Position numbers and translations under genes: made by a program. The notes under the pieces are model-generated. The model was not told the origin of the DNA and made no database searches. It saw only the letters and a program-made list of their open reading frames with translations. Below are positions 13,611 to 28,172 of a stretch of 64,000 bases of DNA, one piece after another. This stretch comes from Chondrosia reniformis (taxonomy: Eukaryota; Porifera; Demospongiae; Chondrillida; Chondrillidae). The stretch lies in the NCBI GenBank assembly GCA_947172415.1, contig OX359192.1, positions 7,302,401 through 7,366,400 on the forward strand. Direction: 5' to 3'. Each line of letters begins with the position of its first letter. Positions within the stretch are counted from its first letter, which is position 1.

Positions 13611-16600
13611 GTTAATGTATGATGAGAAATTTATGTAGAAATCAAAATTTCTAAAACTGTTTGGAAATGTTTCATACATGTCTGTGAATGTAGACACAAA
13701 GTTTAAACTTCATATTTAGCCATTTGACAGAGTTACAGCACTAAGTGTACATTGTATTAAGAAAATGTATGGGGAAAGATAGGGTAAATTTATGTAAAAA
13801 TCAAAATTTCTAAAACTGTTTGGAAATGTTTCATACATGTCTGTGAATGTAGACACAAAGTTTAAACTTCATATTTAGCCATTTGACAGAGTTACAGCAC
13901 TAAGTGTACTTTGTATAAAGAAAATGTATGGGGAAAGATAGGGTAAATTTATGTAAAAATCAAAATTTCTAAAACTGTTTGGAAATGTTTCATACTTGCA
14001 TGTGAATGTGGATACCAAGTTTAAGCTTCATATTTACCGATTTGACAGAGTTACAACACTAAATGTACATTTAAGTTAATGTATAGTGAGAGATAGGGCA
14101 AATGTCAAGATTCATAAAAATTTCAAAAACTCATTGGAAATAATTGAATCCAGTCTATGAATGCTGACACAAAGTTGTAGCTTCATAATGTTCCATTTGA
14201 CAGAGTTAAAGCACCAAATGTACATTAAAGTATTGGTATACGAAATTAATGTATAGTGAGAGATAGGGCAAATATAAAGATTTATAAAAATTTCAAAAAC
14301 CATCAGGAAATGATTCAATCTTATCTGTGAATGCTGCCACCAAGTTTTAGCCTCATAACCTTCCATTTAACAGAGTTATACCACCAAATGTACATTAAAG
14401 TATTGGCATACGAAATTAATGTATGGTGAGAGATAGGGCAAATGTAAAGATTTATGAAAATTTCAAATTCTCATTGGAAATGTTTCATACATGTCTGTGA
14501 ATGCTGACAGCAAGTTTGAGCTTCATATCTTTCCATTTGACAGAGTTAGAGCACCAAATGTACATTCATATACTGGAATACCAAATTAATGTATGGTGAG
14601 AGATAGGGCAAATGTAAAGATTTATGAAAATTTCAAAAACTCTTTGGAAATGATTCAATCATGTTTGTGAATGCTGACACCAAGGTTTAGCTTATATATT
14701 AACTTTCCATTTTACAGAGTTATAGTACCAAATGTATATTAAAGTATTGGTATATGAAATTAATGTATGGTGAGAGATAGGGCAAATGTCAAGATTTATG
14801 AAAATTTCAAATTCTCATTGGAAATGTTTCCTACATGTCTGTGAATGCTGACAGCAAGTTTGAGCTTCATATCTTTCCATTTGACAGAATTAGAGCACCA
14901 AATGTACATTCATATACTGGAATACCAAATTAATGTATGGTGAGAGATAGGGCAAATTTATGTAGAAATCAAAATTCTAAAATTGTTTGGAAATGTTTCA
15001 TACATGTCTGTGAATGTAGACACCAAGTTTAAGACCGATTTGACAGAGTTACGGCACTAAATGTACATTTGTTAAGTTAATGTATGGTGAGAGATAGGGC
15101 AAATTTATGTAGAAATCAAAATTTCTAAAACTGTTTGGAAATGTTTCATACATGTCTGTGAATGTAGATACCAAGTTTAAGCTTCATAGTTATCGAATTG
15201 ACAAAGTGACGGCACTAAATGTACATTTGTTAAGTTAATGCATGGTGAGAGATAGGGCAAATTTATGTAGAAATCAAAATTTCTAAAACTGTTTGGAAAT
15301 GTTTCATACATGTCTGTGAATGTAGATACCAAGTTTAAGCTTCATAGTTATCGAATTGACAAAGTGACGGCACTAAATGTACATTTGTGAAGTTAATGTA
15401 TGGTGAGAGATAGGGCAAATTTATGTAGAAATCAAAATTTCTAAAACTGTTTGGAAATGTTTCATACATGTCTGTGAATGTAGATGCCAAGTTTAAGCTT
15501 CATATTTACCGATTTGACAGAGTTACGGCACTAAATGTACATTTGTTAAGTTAATGTATGGTGAGAGATAGGGCAAATTTATGTAGAAATCAAAATTTCT
15601 AAAATTGTTTGGAAATGTTTCATACATGTCTGTGAATGTAGATGCCAAGTTTAAGCTTCATATTTACCGATTTGACAGAGTTACGGCACTAAATGTACAT
15701 TTGTTAAGTTAATGTATGGTGAGAGATAGGGCAAATTTATGTAGAAATCAAAATTTCTAAAACTGTTTGGAAATGTGTCATACATGTCTGTGAATGTAGA
15801 TACCAAGTTTAAGCTTCATAGTTATCGAATTGACAAAGTGACGGCACTAAATGTACATTTGTTAAGTTAATGCATGGTGAGAGATAGGGCAAATTTATGT
15901 AGAAATCAAAATTTCTAAAACTGTTTGGAAATGTTTCATACATGTCTGTGAATGTAGATACCAAGTTTAAGCTTCATAGTTATCGAATTGACAAAGTGAC
16001 GGCACTAAATGTACATTTGTGAAGTTAATGTATGGGGAGAGATAGGGCAAATTTATGTAGAAATCAAAATTTCTAAAACTGTTTGGAAATGTTTCATACA
16101 TGTCTGTGAATGTAGATGCCAAGTTTAAGCTTCATATTTACCGATTTGACAGAGTTACGGCACTAAATGTACATTTGTTAAGTTAATGTATGGTGAGAGA
16201 TAGGGCAAATTTATGTAGAAATCAAAATTTCTAAAATTGTTTGGAAATGTTTCATACATGTCTGTGAATGTAGATGCCAAGTTTAAGCTTCATATTTACC
16301 GATTTGACAGAGTTACGGCACTAAATGTACATTTGTTAAGTTAATGTATGGTGAGAGATAGGGCAAATTTATGTAGAAATCAAAATTTCTAAAACTGTTT
16401 GGAAATGTTACATACATGTCTGTGAATGTAGATGCCAAGTGTAAGCTTCATATTTACCGATTTGACAGAGTTATGGTACTAAATGTACATTTGTTAAGTT
16501 AATGTATAGGGAGAGATAGGGCAAATTTATGTAGAAATCAAAATTTCTAAAACTGTTTGGAAATGTGTCATACATGTCTGTGAATGCTGATATAGAGTTT

Positions 16601-16814
16601 CAAATCTATATCTCTTTATTTGACAGAGTTAGAGCAATAAATGTACTTTCAATTACTGCTATACAAAGTTAATGTATGGTGAGAGATAGGGCAAACTTGA
16701 GTAGATATGAAAATTTGCAAAATTCATTGGAAGCCTTTCATACATTTCTGTGAATACTTACACAATGTTTCAGCTTCATATCACTCCGTTTGACAGAGCT
16801 ACAGCACTCTAATG
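13611..16814. repeat. Satellite array 3 (mixed, dominated by 158-bp monomers)
   Basis: Begins with three short-type monomers, then about five 170-bp monomers. From about 14950 to 16590 it is an array of 158-bp monomers: tggtgagaga words start at 15401, 15559 and 15717. A four-monomer block recurs at a 632-bp offset, with the variant word gcatggtgag near 15239 and 15871. The last 220 bp are divergent monomers leading into core 4. Confidence 0.92.
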
Positions 16815-17887
16815 TACATTAAATTTCTACTATACGACCTTAAATGGATGTAGCATATATATCGTGCGATACTATTATGCAAATTATCGGCATACCAAGT
16901 TAAAATGTTTTGACATGAATGGGGCAACTAGAAACACGCAGGGACAGTCCAGAACGCAGCTGTCAGAAGGTCTTTACATAGAGGCAGGTAGCCATTATGC
17001 TATTACTGCAATTGAGATTGAGTGTGGCTGGTTATACATGTTTACGTTCATATCGGAACACCTCTCGCTAAAATCGTTTCTACATGGGACCAGAAAAGTT
17101 GGTCTCCTCCGCCAATCAAGACACTTACAGGATTCTATCCATTTTTCCCAGTTTCTAGATGAACCACGAATACTGGATATACCTTTAAAATGGCTTGGAA
17201 CGATGCACTCATCCCGAATTAACTTGATATAATTTGACTACATTTTTCTCGCAAATACCCTATTCTTAAGTATGGAATAGCGCCAACCACAATCGTTTCC
17301 TTTCGAAATTTTCTTGTTTAAATAGAAGCGCAAAACCTTATAAAGTAGGCCTACCTGGACACATCTCTATGGTGGTAGCGGTTCCCATAGGGGTTGGTAG
17401 CGCTTAGACTCTGAAGCTGTCTCCTAATCGGTTGGTGCCATAGAGACGTGCTCACCAATAATCCGGATTTCGGGGGGGTTCCACGTAATGTGGGATTGGC
17501 ATCTGATATCTTAGGATTCATATGAGTCGGCCATATCGAGAAGAACTGGTTCTTCTCACGCAAGTGACACCCAAAGCTCAACTCGGCAGAGCGTTACCAC
17601 CGATCCCGGCCTCTGAGCGTCGTGGATGGTAGCGTTCGGTATGGTCCAACTTTTTTTCTTTGGAGTTTCGTTGGCCGTCGATTGGCGAAATTTCACTTTA
17701 ACGACATCCATATAATATATGTGGATAGATACTGCTTCAACAACAATCAAGTACTACACAGTGCATATCCATGTGTATAAGTAATCTTTAAAAGAGTTCT
17801 ATTTTTTCAGAAATATATACAGTACCGTATTTTCACTCGTACACCTACTCAAGGTCAGCCATTTATAGTATTACACAATTAGGGTTA
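16815..17887. repeat. Satellite core unit, copy 4 (beta subtype)
   Basis: 1073 bp. It differs from the alpha cores at shared positions: cccataggggtt instead of cccatagaggtt at 17384-17395, gtaatctttaaaagag near 17780, and a changed 3' edge (accgtattttcactcg). Copy 7 carries the same differences, so this is a sub-lineage. Confidence 0.9.
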
Positions 17888-20800
17888 GTTAATGTATGGT
17901 GAGAGATAGGGCAAATTTATGTAGAAATCAAATTTCTAAAACTGTTTGGAAATGTTTCATACATGTCTGTGAATGTAGATACCAAGTTTAAAATTCATAT
18001 TTACCGATTTAACAAAGTTACGGTACATTTGTTAAGTTAATGTATGGTGAGAGATAGGGCAAATTTTTGTCGAAATCAAAATTTCTAAAACTGTTTGGAA
18101 ATGTTTCATACATGTCTGTGTATGTAGATACCAAGTTTAAGCTTCATATTTAGCCATTTGACAGAGTTATGGCACTAAATGTACAATTGTTAAGTTAATG
18201 TATGGGCCGGATATGGGCAAATGTTTGTCCAAATCAAAATTTCTAAAACTGTTTGGAAATGTTTCATACATGTCTGTGAATGTAGATACCAAGTTTAAAA
18301 TTCATATTTACCGATTTAACAAAGTCACGGTACATTTGTTAAGTTAATGTATGGTGAGAGATAGGGCAAATTTTTGTCGAAATCAAAATTTCTAAAACTG
18401 TTTGGAAATGTTTCATACATGTCTGTGTATGTAGATACCAAGTTTAAGCTTCATAGTTATCGAATTGACAAAGTGACGGCACTAAATGTACATTTGTTAA
18501 GTTAATGTATGGGCCGGGGATGGGTAAATGTTTGTCGAAATCAAAATTTCTAAAATTGTTTGGAAATGTTTCATACATGTTTGTGAATGTAGATACCAAG
18601 TTTAAGCTTCATATTTACCGAATTGACAGAGTTACGGCACTAAATGTACATTTGTTAAGTTAATGTATGGTGAGAGATAGGGCAAATGTAAAGATTTATG
18701 AAAATTTCAAATTCTCATTGGAAATGTTTCATACATGTCTGTGAATGCTGACAGAAAGTTTGAGCTTCATATCCTTCCATTTGACAGAGTTAGAGCACCA
18801 AATGTACATTAATAAACTGGAATACCAAATTAATGTATTGTGAGAGATAGGGCAAATGTAAAGATTTATGAAAATTTTAAATTCTCATTGGAAATGTTTC
18901 ATACATGTCTGTGAATGCTGACAGAAAGTTTGAGCTTCATATCTTTCCATTTGACAGAGTTAGAGCACCAAATGTACATTCATATACTGGAATACCAAAC
19001 TAATGTATTGTGAGAGATAGGGCAAATGTAAAGATTTATGAAAATTTCAAATTCTCATTGGAAATGTTTCATACATGTCTGTGAATGCTGACAGCAAGTT
19101 TGAGCTTCATATCTTTCCATTTTACAGAGTTAGAGCACCAAATGTACATTCATATACTGGAATACCAAACTAATGTATGGTGAGAGATAGGGCAAATGTA
19201 AAGATTTATGAAAATTTCAAATTCTCATTGGAAATGTTTCATACATGTCTGTGAATGCTGAGAGCAAGTTTGAGCTTCATATCTTTCCATTTGACAGAGT
19301 TAGAGCACCAATGTACATTCATATACTGGAATACCAAACTAATGTATGGTGAGAGATAGGGCAAATGTAAAGATTTATGAAAATTTCAAATTCTCATTGG
19401 AAATGTTTCATACATGTCTGTGAATGCTGACAGCAAGTTTGAGCTTAATATCTTTCCATTTGACAGAGTTAGAGCACCAAATGTACATTAATATACTGGA
19501 ATACCAAATTAATGTATGGTGAGAGATAGGGCAAATGTAAAGAATTATGAAAATTTCAAATTCTCATTGGAAATGTTTCATACATGTCTGTGAATGCTGA
19601 CACCAAGGTTTAGCTTATTAACTTTCCATTTGACAGAGTTAGAGCACCAAATGTACATTAATATACTGGAATACCAAATTAATGTATGGTGAGAGATAGG
19701 GTAAATGTGAAGATTTATGAAAATTTCAAATTGTCATTGGAAATGTTTCATACATGTCTGTGAATGCTGAGAGCAAGTTTGAGCTTCATATCTTTCCATT
19801 TGACAGAGTTAGAGAACCAAATGTACATTCATATACCAGAATACCAAATTAATGTATGGTGAGCAAATGTAAAGATTTATAAAAATTTCAAAAACTCTTT
19901 GGAAATGATTTGTGAATGCTGACACCAAGGTTTAGCTTATTAACTTTCCATTTTACAGTTATAGTACCAAATGTACATTAAAGTATTGGTATACGAAATT
20001 AATGTATGGTGAGAGATAGGGCAAATGTAAAGATTTATGAAAATTTCAAATTGTCATTGGAAATGTTTCATACATGTCTGTGAATGCTGACAGCAAGTTT
20101 GAGCTTCATATCTTTCCATTTGACAGAGTTAGAGCACCAAATGTACATTCATATACTGGAATACCAAACTAATGTATGGTGAGAGATAGGGCAAATGTAA
20201 AGATTTATGAAAATTTCAAATTCTCATTGGAAATGTTTCATACATGTCTGTGAATGCTGACAGCAAGTTTGAGCTTCATATTTTTCCATTTGACAGAGTT
20301 AGAGCACCAAATGTACATTAATATACTGGAATACCAAATTAATGTATGGTGAGATATAGGGCAAATGTAAAGATTTATGAAAATTTCAAATTCTCATTGG
20401 AAATGTTTCATACATGTCTGTGAATGCTGACAGAAAGTTTGAGCTTCATATCCTTCCATTTTACAGAGTTAGAGCACCAAATGTACATTAATAAACTGGA
20501 ATACCAAATTAATGTATTGTGAGAGATAGGGCAAATGTAAAGATTTATGAAAATTTCAAATCTTCATTGGAAATGTTTCATACATGTCTGTGAATTCTGA
20601 CAGCAAGTTTGAGCTTCATATCTTTCCATTTGACAGAGTTAGAGCACCAAATGTACATTCATATAATGGAATACCAAATTAATGTATTGTGAGAGATAGG
20701 GTAAATGTAAAGATTTATGAAAATTTCAAATCGTCATTGGAAATGTTTCATACATGTCTGTGAATGCTGACAGCAAGTTTGAGCTTAATATCTTTCCATT

Positions 20801-22155
20801 TGACAGAGTTAGAGCACCAAATGTACATTAATATACTGGAATACCAAATTAATGTATGGTGAGAGATAGGGCAAATGTAAAGAATTATGAAAATTTCAAA
20901 TTCTCATTGGAAATGTTTCATACATGTCTGTGAATGCTGACACCAAGGTTTAGCTTATTAACTTTCCATTTGACAGAGTTAGAGCACCAAATGTACATTA
21001 ATATACTGGAATACCAAATTAATGTATGGTGAGAGATAGGGTAAATGTGAAAATTTATGAAAATTTCAAATTGTCATTGGAAATGTTTCATACATGTCTG
21101 TGAATGCTGAGAGCAAGTTTGAGCTTCATATCTTTCCATTTGACAGAGTTAGAGAACCAAATGTACATTCATATACCAGAATACCAAATTAATGTATGGT
21201 GAGCAAATGTAAAGATTTATAAAAATTTCAAAAACTCTTTGGAAATGATTTGTGAATGCTGACACCAAGGTTTAGCTTATTAACTTTCCATTTTACAGTT
21301 ATAGTACCAAATGTACATTAAAGTATTGGTATACGAAATTAATGTATGGTGAGAGATAGGGCAAATGTAAAGATTTATGAAAATTTCAAATTGTCATTGG
21401 AAATGTTTCATACATGTCTGTGAATGCTGACAGCAAGTTTGAGCTTCATATCCTTCCATTTGACAGAGTTAGAGCACCAAATGTACATTAATATACTGGA
21501 ATACCAAATTAATGTATTGTGAGAGATAGGGCAAATGTAAAGATTTATGAAAATTTCAAATTGTCATTGGAAATGTTTCATACATGTCTGTGAATGCTGA
21601 CAGAAAGTTTGAGCTTCATATCTTTCCATTTTACAGAGTTAGAGCACCAAATGTACATTAATATACTGGAATACCAAATTGATTTATAGTGTGAGATAGG
21701 GCAAATGTAAAGATTTATGAAAATTTCAAATTCTCATTGGAAATGTTTCATACATGTCTGTGAATAGAGACACCAAGTGTGAGCTTCATATCTTTCCATT
21801 TGACAGAGTTAGAGCACCAAATGTACCTTCATATACTGGAATACCAAATTAATGTATGGTGAGCAAATGTAAAATTTATAAAAATTTCAAAAACTCTTTG
21901 GAAATGTTTCAATCATTTTTGTGAATGCTGACACCAAGGTTTAGCTTATTAACTTTCCATTTTACAGAGTTATAGTACCAAATGTACATTAAAGTATTGG
22001 TATACGAAATTAATGTATGGTGAGAGATAGGGCAAATGTAAAGATTTATGAAAATTTCAAATTCTCATTGGAAATGTTTCAAACATGTCTGTGAATGCTG
22101 ACGTTAAGTTAAAGCTTCATATCTCTCCATTTGACAGAGCTACAGCACTCTAATG
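17888..22155. repeat. Satellite array 4 (158-bp then 170-bp monomers)
   Basis: Roughly five 158-bp-type monomers to about 18660, some with an unusual gggccgg substitution (near 18204 and 18511), then about 20 monomers of 170 bp. A block of about eight monomers is duplicated at a 1340-bp offset: the shortened monomer with ggaaatgatttgtgaatgct at about 19901 recurs at about 21241. Confidence 0.92.
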
Positions 22156-23228
22156 TACATTAAATTTCTAATATACGACCTTAAATGGATGTAGCATATA
22201 TATCGTGCGATACTATTATGCAAATTATCGGCATACCAAGTTAAAATGTTTTGACATGAATGGGGCAACTAGAAACACGCAGGGACAGTCCAGAACGCAG
22301 CTGTCAGAAGGTCTTCACATAGAGGCAGGTAGCCATTATGCTATTACTGCAATTGAGATTGAGTGTGGCTGGTTATACATGTTTACGTTCATATCGGAAC
22401 ACCTCTCGCTAAAATCGTTTCTACATGGGACCAGAAAAGTTGGTCTCCTCCGCCAATCAAGACACTTACAGGATTCTATCCATTTTTCCCAGTTTCTAGA
22501 TGAACCACGAATACTGGATATACCTTTAAAATGGCTTGGAACGATGCACTCATCCCGAATTAACTTGATATAATTTGACTACATTTTTCTCGCAAATACC
22601 CTATTCTTAAGTATGGAATAGCGCCAACCACAATCGTTTCCTTTTGAAATTTTCTTGTTTAAATAGAAGCGCAAAACCTTATAAAGTAGGCCTACCTGGA
22701 CACATCTCTATGGTGGTAGCGGTTCCCATAGAGGTTGGTAGCGCTTAGACTCTGAAGCTGTCTCCTAATCGGTTGGTGCCATAGAGACGTGCTCACCAAT
22801 AATCCGGATTTCGGGGGGGTTCCACGTAATGTGGGATTGGCATCTGATATCTTAGGATTCATATGAGTCGGCCATATCGAGAAGAACTGGTTCTTCTCAC
22901 GCAAGTGACACCCAAAGCTCAACTCGGCAGAGCGTTACCACCGATCCCGGCCTCTGAGCGTCGTGGATGGTAGCGTTCGGTATGGTCCAACTTTTTTTCT
23001 TTGGAGTTTCGTTGGCCGTCGATCGGCAAAATTTCACTTTAACGACATCCATATAATATATGTGGATAGATACTGCTTCAACAACAATCAAGTACTACAC
23101 AGTGCATATCCATGTGTATAAGAAATCTTTCAAAGAGTTCTATTTTTTCAGAAATATATACAGTACCGCATGTTCACTCTTACACCTACTCAAGGGCGGC
23201 CATTTATAGTATTACGCAATTAGGGTTA
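22156..23228. repeat. Satellite core unit, copy 5 (alpha subtype)
   Basis: 1073 bp, nearly the same as copy 3. Its right flank also copies that of core 3 for about 470 bp (to about 23700), again pointing to block-wise duplication of core plus flank. Confidence 0.92.
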
Positions 23229-25999
23229 GTTAATGTATGATGAGAAATTTATGTAGAAATCAAAATTTCTAAAACTGTTTGGAAATGTTTCATACATGTC
23301 TGTGAATGTAGACACAAAGTTTAAACTTCATATTTAGCCATTTGACAGAGTTACAGCACTAAGTGTACATTGTATTAAGAAAATGTATGGGGAAAGATAG
23401 GGTAAATTTATGTAAAAATCAAAATTTCTAAAACTGTTTGGAAATGTTTCATACATGTCTGTGAATGTAGACACAAAGTTTAAACTTCATATTTAGCCAT
23501 TTGACAGAGTTACAGCACTAAGTGTACTTTGTATAAAGAAAATGTATGGGGAAAGATAGGGTAAATTTATGTAAAAATCAAAATTTCTAAAACTGTTTGG
23601 AAATGTTTCATACTTGCATGTGAATGTGGATACCAAGTTTAAGCTTCATATTTACCGATTTGACAGAGTTACAACACTAAATGTACATTTAAGTTAATGT
23701 ATGGTGAGAGATAGGGCAAATGTAAAGATTTATGAAAATTTCAAAAACTTGTTTGTTTGCTTGAGCGTCATATCTTTCCATTTGACAGAGTTAGAGCACC
23801 AAATGTACATTCATATACTGGAATACCAAACTAATATATGGTGAGAGATAGGGCAAATGTAAAGATTTATGAAAATTTCAAATTCTCATTAGAAATGTTT
23901 CATACATGTCTGTGAATGCTGAAAGCAAGTTTGAGCGTCATATCTTTCCATTTTACAGAGTTAGAGCACCAAATGTACATTCATATACTGGAATACCAAA
24001 TTAATGTATGGTGAGAGATAGGGCAAATGTAAAGATTTATGAAAATTTCAAATTCTCATTGGAAATGTTTCATACATGTCTGTGAATGCTGACAGAAAGT
24101 TTGAGCTTCATATCTTTCCATTTGACAGAGTTAGAGCACCAAATGTACATTCATATACTGGAATACCAAATTAATGTATGGTGAGAGATAGGGCAAATGT
24201 AAAGATTTATGAAAATTTCAAATTCTCATTGGAAATGTTTCATACATGTCTGTGAATGCTGACAGCAAGTTTGAGCGTCATATCTTTCCATTTTACAGAG
24301 TTTGAGTACCAAATGTACATTAATATACTGGAATACCAAATTAATGTATGGTGAGAGATAGGGCAAATGTAAAAATTTATGAAAATTTCAAATTCTCATT
24401 GGAAATGTTTCATACATGTCTGTGAATGCTGACAGCAAGTTTGAGCTTCATATCTTTCCATTTGACAGAGTTAGAGCACCAAATGTACATTAATATACTG
24501 GAATACCAAATTAATGTATGGTGAGAGATAGTGCAAATGTAAAGATTTATGAAAATTTCAAATTCTCATTGGAAATGTTTCATACATGTCTGTGAATGCT
24601 GACAGAAAGTTTGAGCTTCATATCTTTCCATTTGACAGAGTTAGAGCACCAAATGTACATTCATATGATGGAATACCAAATTAATGTATGGTGAGCAAAA
24701 TGCAAATGTAAAGATTTATAAAAATTTCAAAAACTCTTTGGAAATGATTCAATCATTTTTGTGAATGCTGACACCAAGGTTTAGCTTATTAACTTTCCAT
24801 TTTACAGAGTTATAGTACCAAATGTACATTAAAGTATTGGTATACGAAATTAATGTATGGTGAGAGATAGGGCAAATGTAAAGATTTATGAAAATTTCAA
24901 ATTCTCATTGGAAATGTTTCATACATGCCTGTGAATGCTGACAGAAAGTTTGAGCTTCATATCTTTCCATTTTACAGAGTTAGAGCACCAAATGTACATT
25001 CATATACCGGAATACCAAATTAATGTATGGTGAGAGATAGGGCAAATGTAAAGATTTATGAAAATTTCAAATTCTCATTGGAAATGTTTCATACATGTCT
25101 GTGAATGCTGACAGCAAGTTTGAGCTTCATATCTTTCCATTTGACAGAGTTAGAGCACCAAATGTACATTCATATGATGGAATACCAAATTAATGTATGG
25201 TGAGCAAATGTAAAGATTTATAAAAATTTCAAAAACTCTTTGGAAATGATTCAATCATTTTTGTGAATGCTGACACCAAGGTTTAGCTTATTAACTTTCC
25301 ATTTTACAGAGTTATAGTACCAAATGTACATTAAAGTATTGGTATACCAAATTAATGTATGGTGAGAGATAGGGCAAATGTAAAGATTTATGAAAATTTC
25401 AAATTCTCATTGGAAATGTTTCATACATGTCTGTGAATGTTGACAGAAAGTTTGAGCTTCATATCTTTCCATTTGACAGAGTTAGAGCACCAAATGTACA
25501 TTCATATACTGGAATACCAAATTAATGTATTGTGAGAGATAGGGCAAATGTAAAGATTTATGAAAATTTCAAATTCCCATTGGAAATGTTTCATACATGT
25601 CTGTGAATGCTGACAGCAAGTTTGAGCTTCATATCTTTCCATTTGACAGAGTTAGAGCACCAAATGTACATTCATATGATGGAATACCAAATTAATGTAT
25701 GGTGAGCAAATGTAAAGATTTATAAAAATTTCAAAAACTCTTTGGAAATGATTCAATCATTTTTTTGAATGCTGACACCAAGGTTTAGCTTATTAACTTT
25801 CCATTTTACAGAGTTATAGTACCAAATGTACATTAAAGTATTGGTATACGAAATTAATGTATGGTGAGAGATAGGGCAAATGTAAAGATTTATGAAAATT
25901 TCAAATTCTCATTGGAAATGTTTCAAACATGTCTGTGAATGCTGACGTTAAGTTAAAGCTTCATATCTCTCCATTTGACAGAGCTACAGCACTCTAATG
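23229..25999. repeat. Satellite array 5
   Basis: Three short-type monomers followed by about 13 of the 170-bp type. One monomer near 23740-23780 has a private gtttgtttgcttgagcg sequence and is internally shortened. The caccaaggtttagc variant monomer recurs about every third to fourth unit (near 24770, 25275 and 25780). No gene is seen. Confidence 0.92.
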
Positions 26000-27072
26000 T
26001 ACATTAAATTTCTAATATACGACCTTAAATGGGTGTAGCATATATATAGTGCGATACTATTATGCAAATTATCGGCATACCAAGTTAAAATGTTTTGACA
26101 TGAATGGGGCAACTAGAAACACGCAGGGACAGTCCAGAACGCAGCTGTCAGAAGGTCTTTACATAGAGGCAGGTAGCCATTATGCTATTACTGCAATTGA
26201 GATTGAGTGTGGCTGGTTATACCAGTTTACGTTCATATCGGAACACCTCTCGCTAAAATCGTTTCTACATGGGACCAGAAAAGTTGGTCTCCTCCGCCAA
26301 TCAAGACACTTACAGGATTCTATCCATTTTTCCCAGTTTCTAGATGAACCACGAATACTGGATATACCTTTAAAATGGCTTGGAACGATGCACTCATCCC
26401 GAATTAACTTGATATAATTTGACTACATTTTTCTCGCAAATACCCTATTCTTAAGTATGGAATAGCGCCAACCACAATCGTTTCCTTTCGAAATTTTCTT
26501 GTTTAAATAGAAGCGCAAAACCTTATAAAGTAGGCCTACCTGGACACATCTCTATGGTTGTAGCGGTTCCCATAGAGGTTGGTAGCGCTTAGACTCTGAA
26601 GCTGTCTCCTAATCGGTTGGTGCCATAGAGACGTGCTCACCAATAATCCGGATTTCGGGGGGGTTCCACGTAATGTGGGATTGGCATCTGATATCTTAGG
26701 ATTCATATGAGTCGGCCATATCGAGAAGAACTGGTTCTTCTCACGCAAGTGACACCCAAAGCTCAACTCGGCAGAGCGTTACCACCGATCCCGGCCTCTG
26801 AGCGTCGTGGATGGTAGCGTTCGGTATGGTCCAACTTTTTTTCTTTGGAGTTTCGTTGGCCGTCGATCGGCAAAATTTCACTTTAACGACATCCATATAA
26901 TATATGTGGATAGATACTGCTTCAACAACAATCAAGTACTACACAGTGTATATCCATGTGTATAAGAAATCTTTCAAAGAGTTCTATTTTTTCAGAAATA
27001 TATACAGTACCGCATGTTCACTCTTACACCTACTCAAGGGCGGCCATTTATAGTATTACGCAATTAGGGTTA
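26000..27072. repeat. Satellite core unit, copy 6 (alpha subtype)
   Basis: 1073 bp. Private changes include a Met-to-Gln codon change in the open plus-strand frame near 26221 and one loop change in the 8-bp hairpin (tggttgtagc). Otherwise it matches the other alpha cores. Confidence 0.92.
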
Positions 27073-28172
27073 GTTAATGTATGATGAGAAATTTATGTAA
27101 AAATCAAAATTTCTAAAACTGTTTGGAAATGTTTCATACATGTCTGTGAATGTAGACACAAAGTTTAAACTTCATATTTAGCCATTTGACAGAGTTACAG
27201 CACTAAGTGTACTTTGTATAAAGAAAATGTATGGGGAAAGATAGGGTAAATTTATGTAAAAATCAAAATTTCTAAAACTGTTTGGAAATGTTTCATGCAT
27301 GTCTGTGAATGTAGACACAAAGTTTAAACTTCATATTTAGCCATTTGACAGAGTTACAGCACTAAGTGTACATTGTATAAAGAAAATGTATGGGGAAAGA
27401 TAGGGTAAATTTATGTAAAAATCAAAATTTCTAAAACTGTTTGGAAATGTTTCATACATGTCTGTGAATGTAGATACCAAGTTTAAGCTTCATAGTTATC
27501 GAATTGACAAAGTGACGGCACTAAATGTACATTTGTTAAGTTAATGTATGGTGAGAGATAGGGCAAATTTATGTAGAAATCAAAATTTCTAAAATTGTTT
27601 GGAAATGTTTCATACATGTCTGTGAATGTAGATGCCAAGTTTAAGCTTCATATTTACCGATTTGACAGAGTTACGGCACTAAATGTACATTTGTTAAGTT
27701 AATGTATGGTGAGAGATAGGGCAAATTTATGTAGAAATCAAAATTTCTAAAACTGTTTGGAAATGTTACATACATGTCTGTGAATGTAGATGCCAAGTGT
27801 AAGCTTCATATTTACCGATTTGACAGAGTTATGGTACTAAATGTACATTTGTTAAGTTAATTTATAGGGAGAGATAGGGCAAATTTATTTAGAAATCAAA
27901 ATTTCTAAAACTGTTTGGAAATGTGTTATACATGTCTGTGAATGTTGATATAGAGTTTCAAATCTATATCTCTTTATTTGGCAGAGTTAGAGCAATAAAT
28001 GTACTTTCAATTACTGCTATACAAAGTTAATGTATGGTGAGAGATAGGGCAAACTTGAGTAGATATGAAAATTTGCAAAATTCATTGGAAGCCTTTCATA
28101 CATCTCTGTGAATACTTACACAATGTTTCAGCTTCATATCACTCCGTTTGACAGAGCTACAGCACTCTAATG
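27073..28172. repeat. Satellite array 6 (short, 158-bp type)
   Basis: About seven monomers, all of the short type. The last 600 bp closely copy the end of array 3, including the divergent gatatagagtttcaaatc unit (16589 and 27946). It leads into a beta core, just as array 3 does. Confidence 0.92.

Noticed and set aside
1423-14366. Repeated 84-codon minus-strand frames in the monomer arrays
   Set aside because: They span two AT-rich monomers of the 170-bp satellite and exist only where a variant monomer lacks stops; no coding signature.
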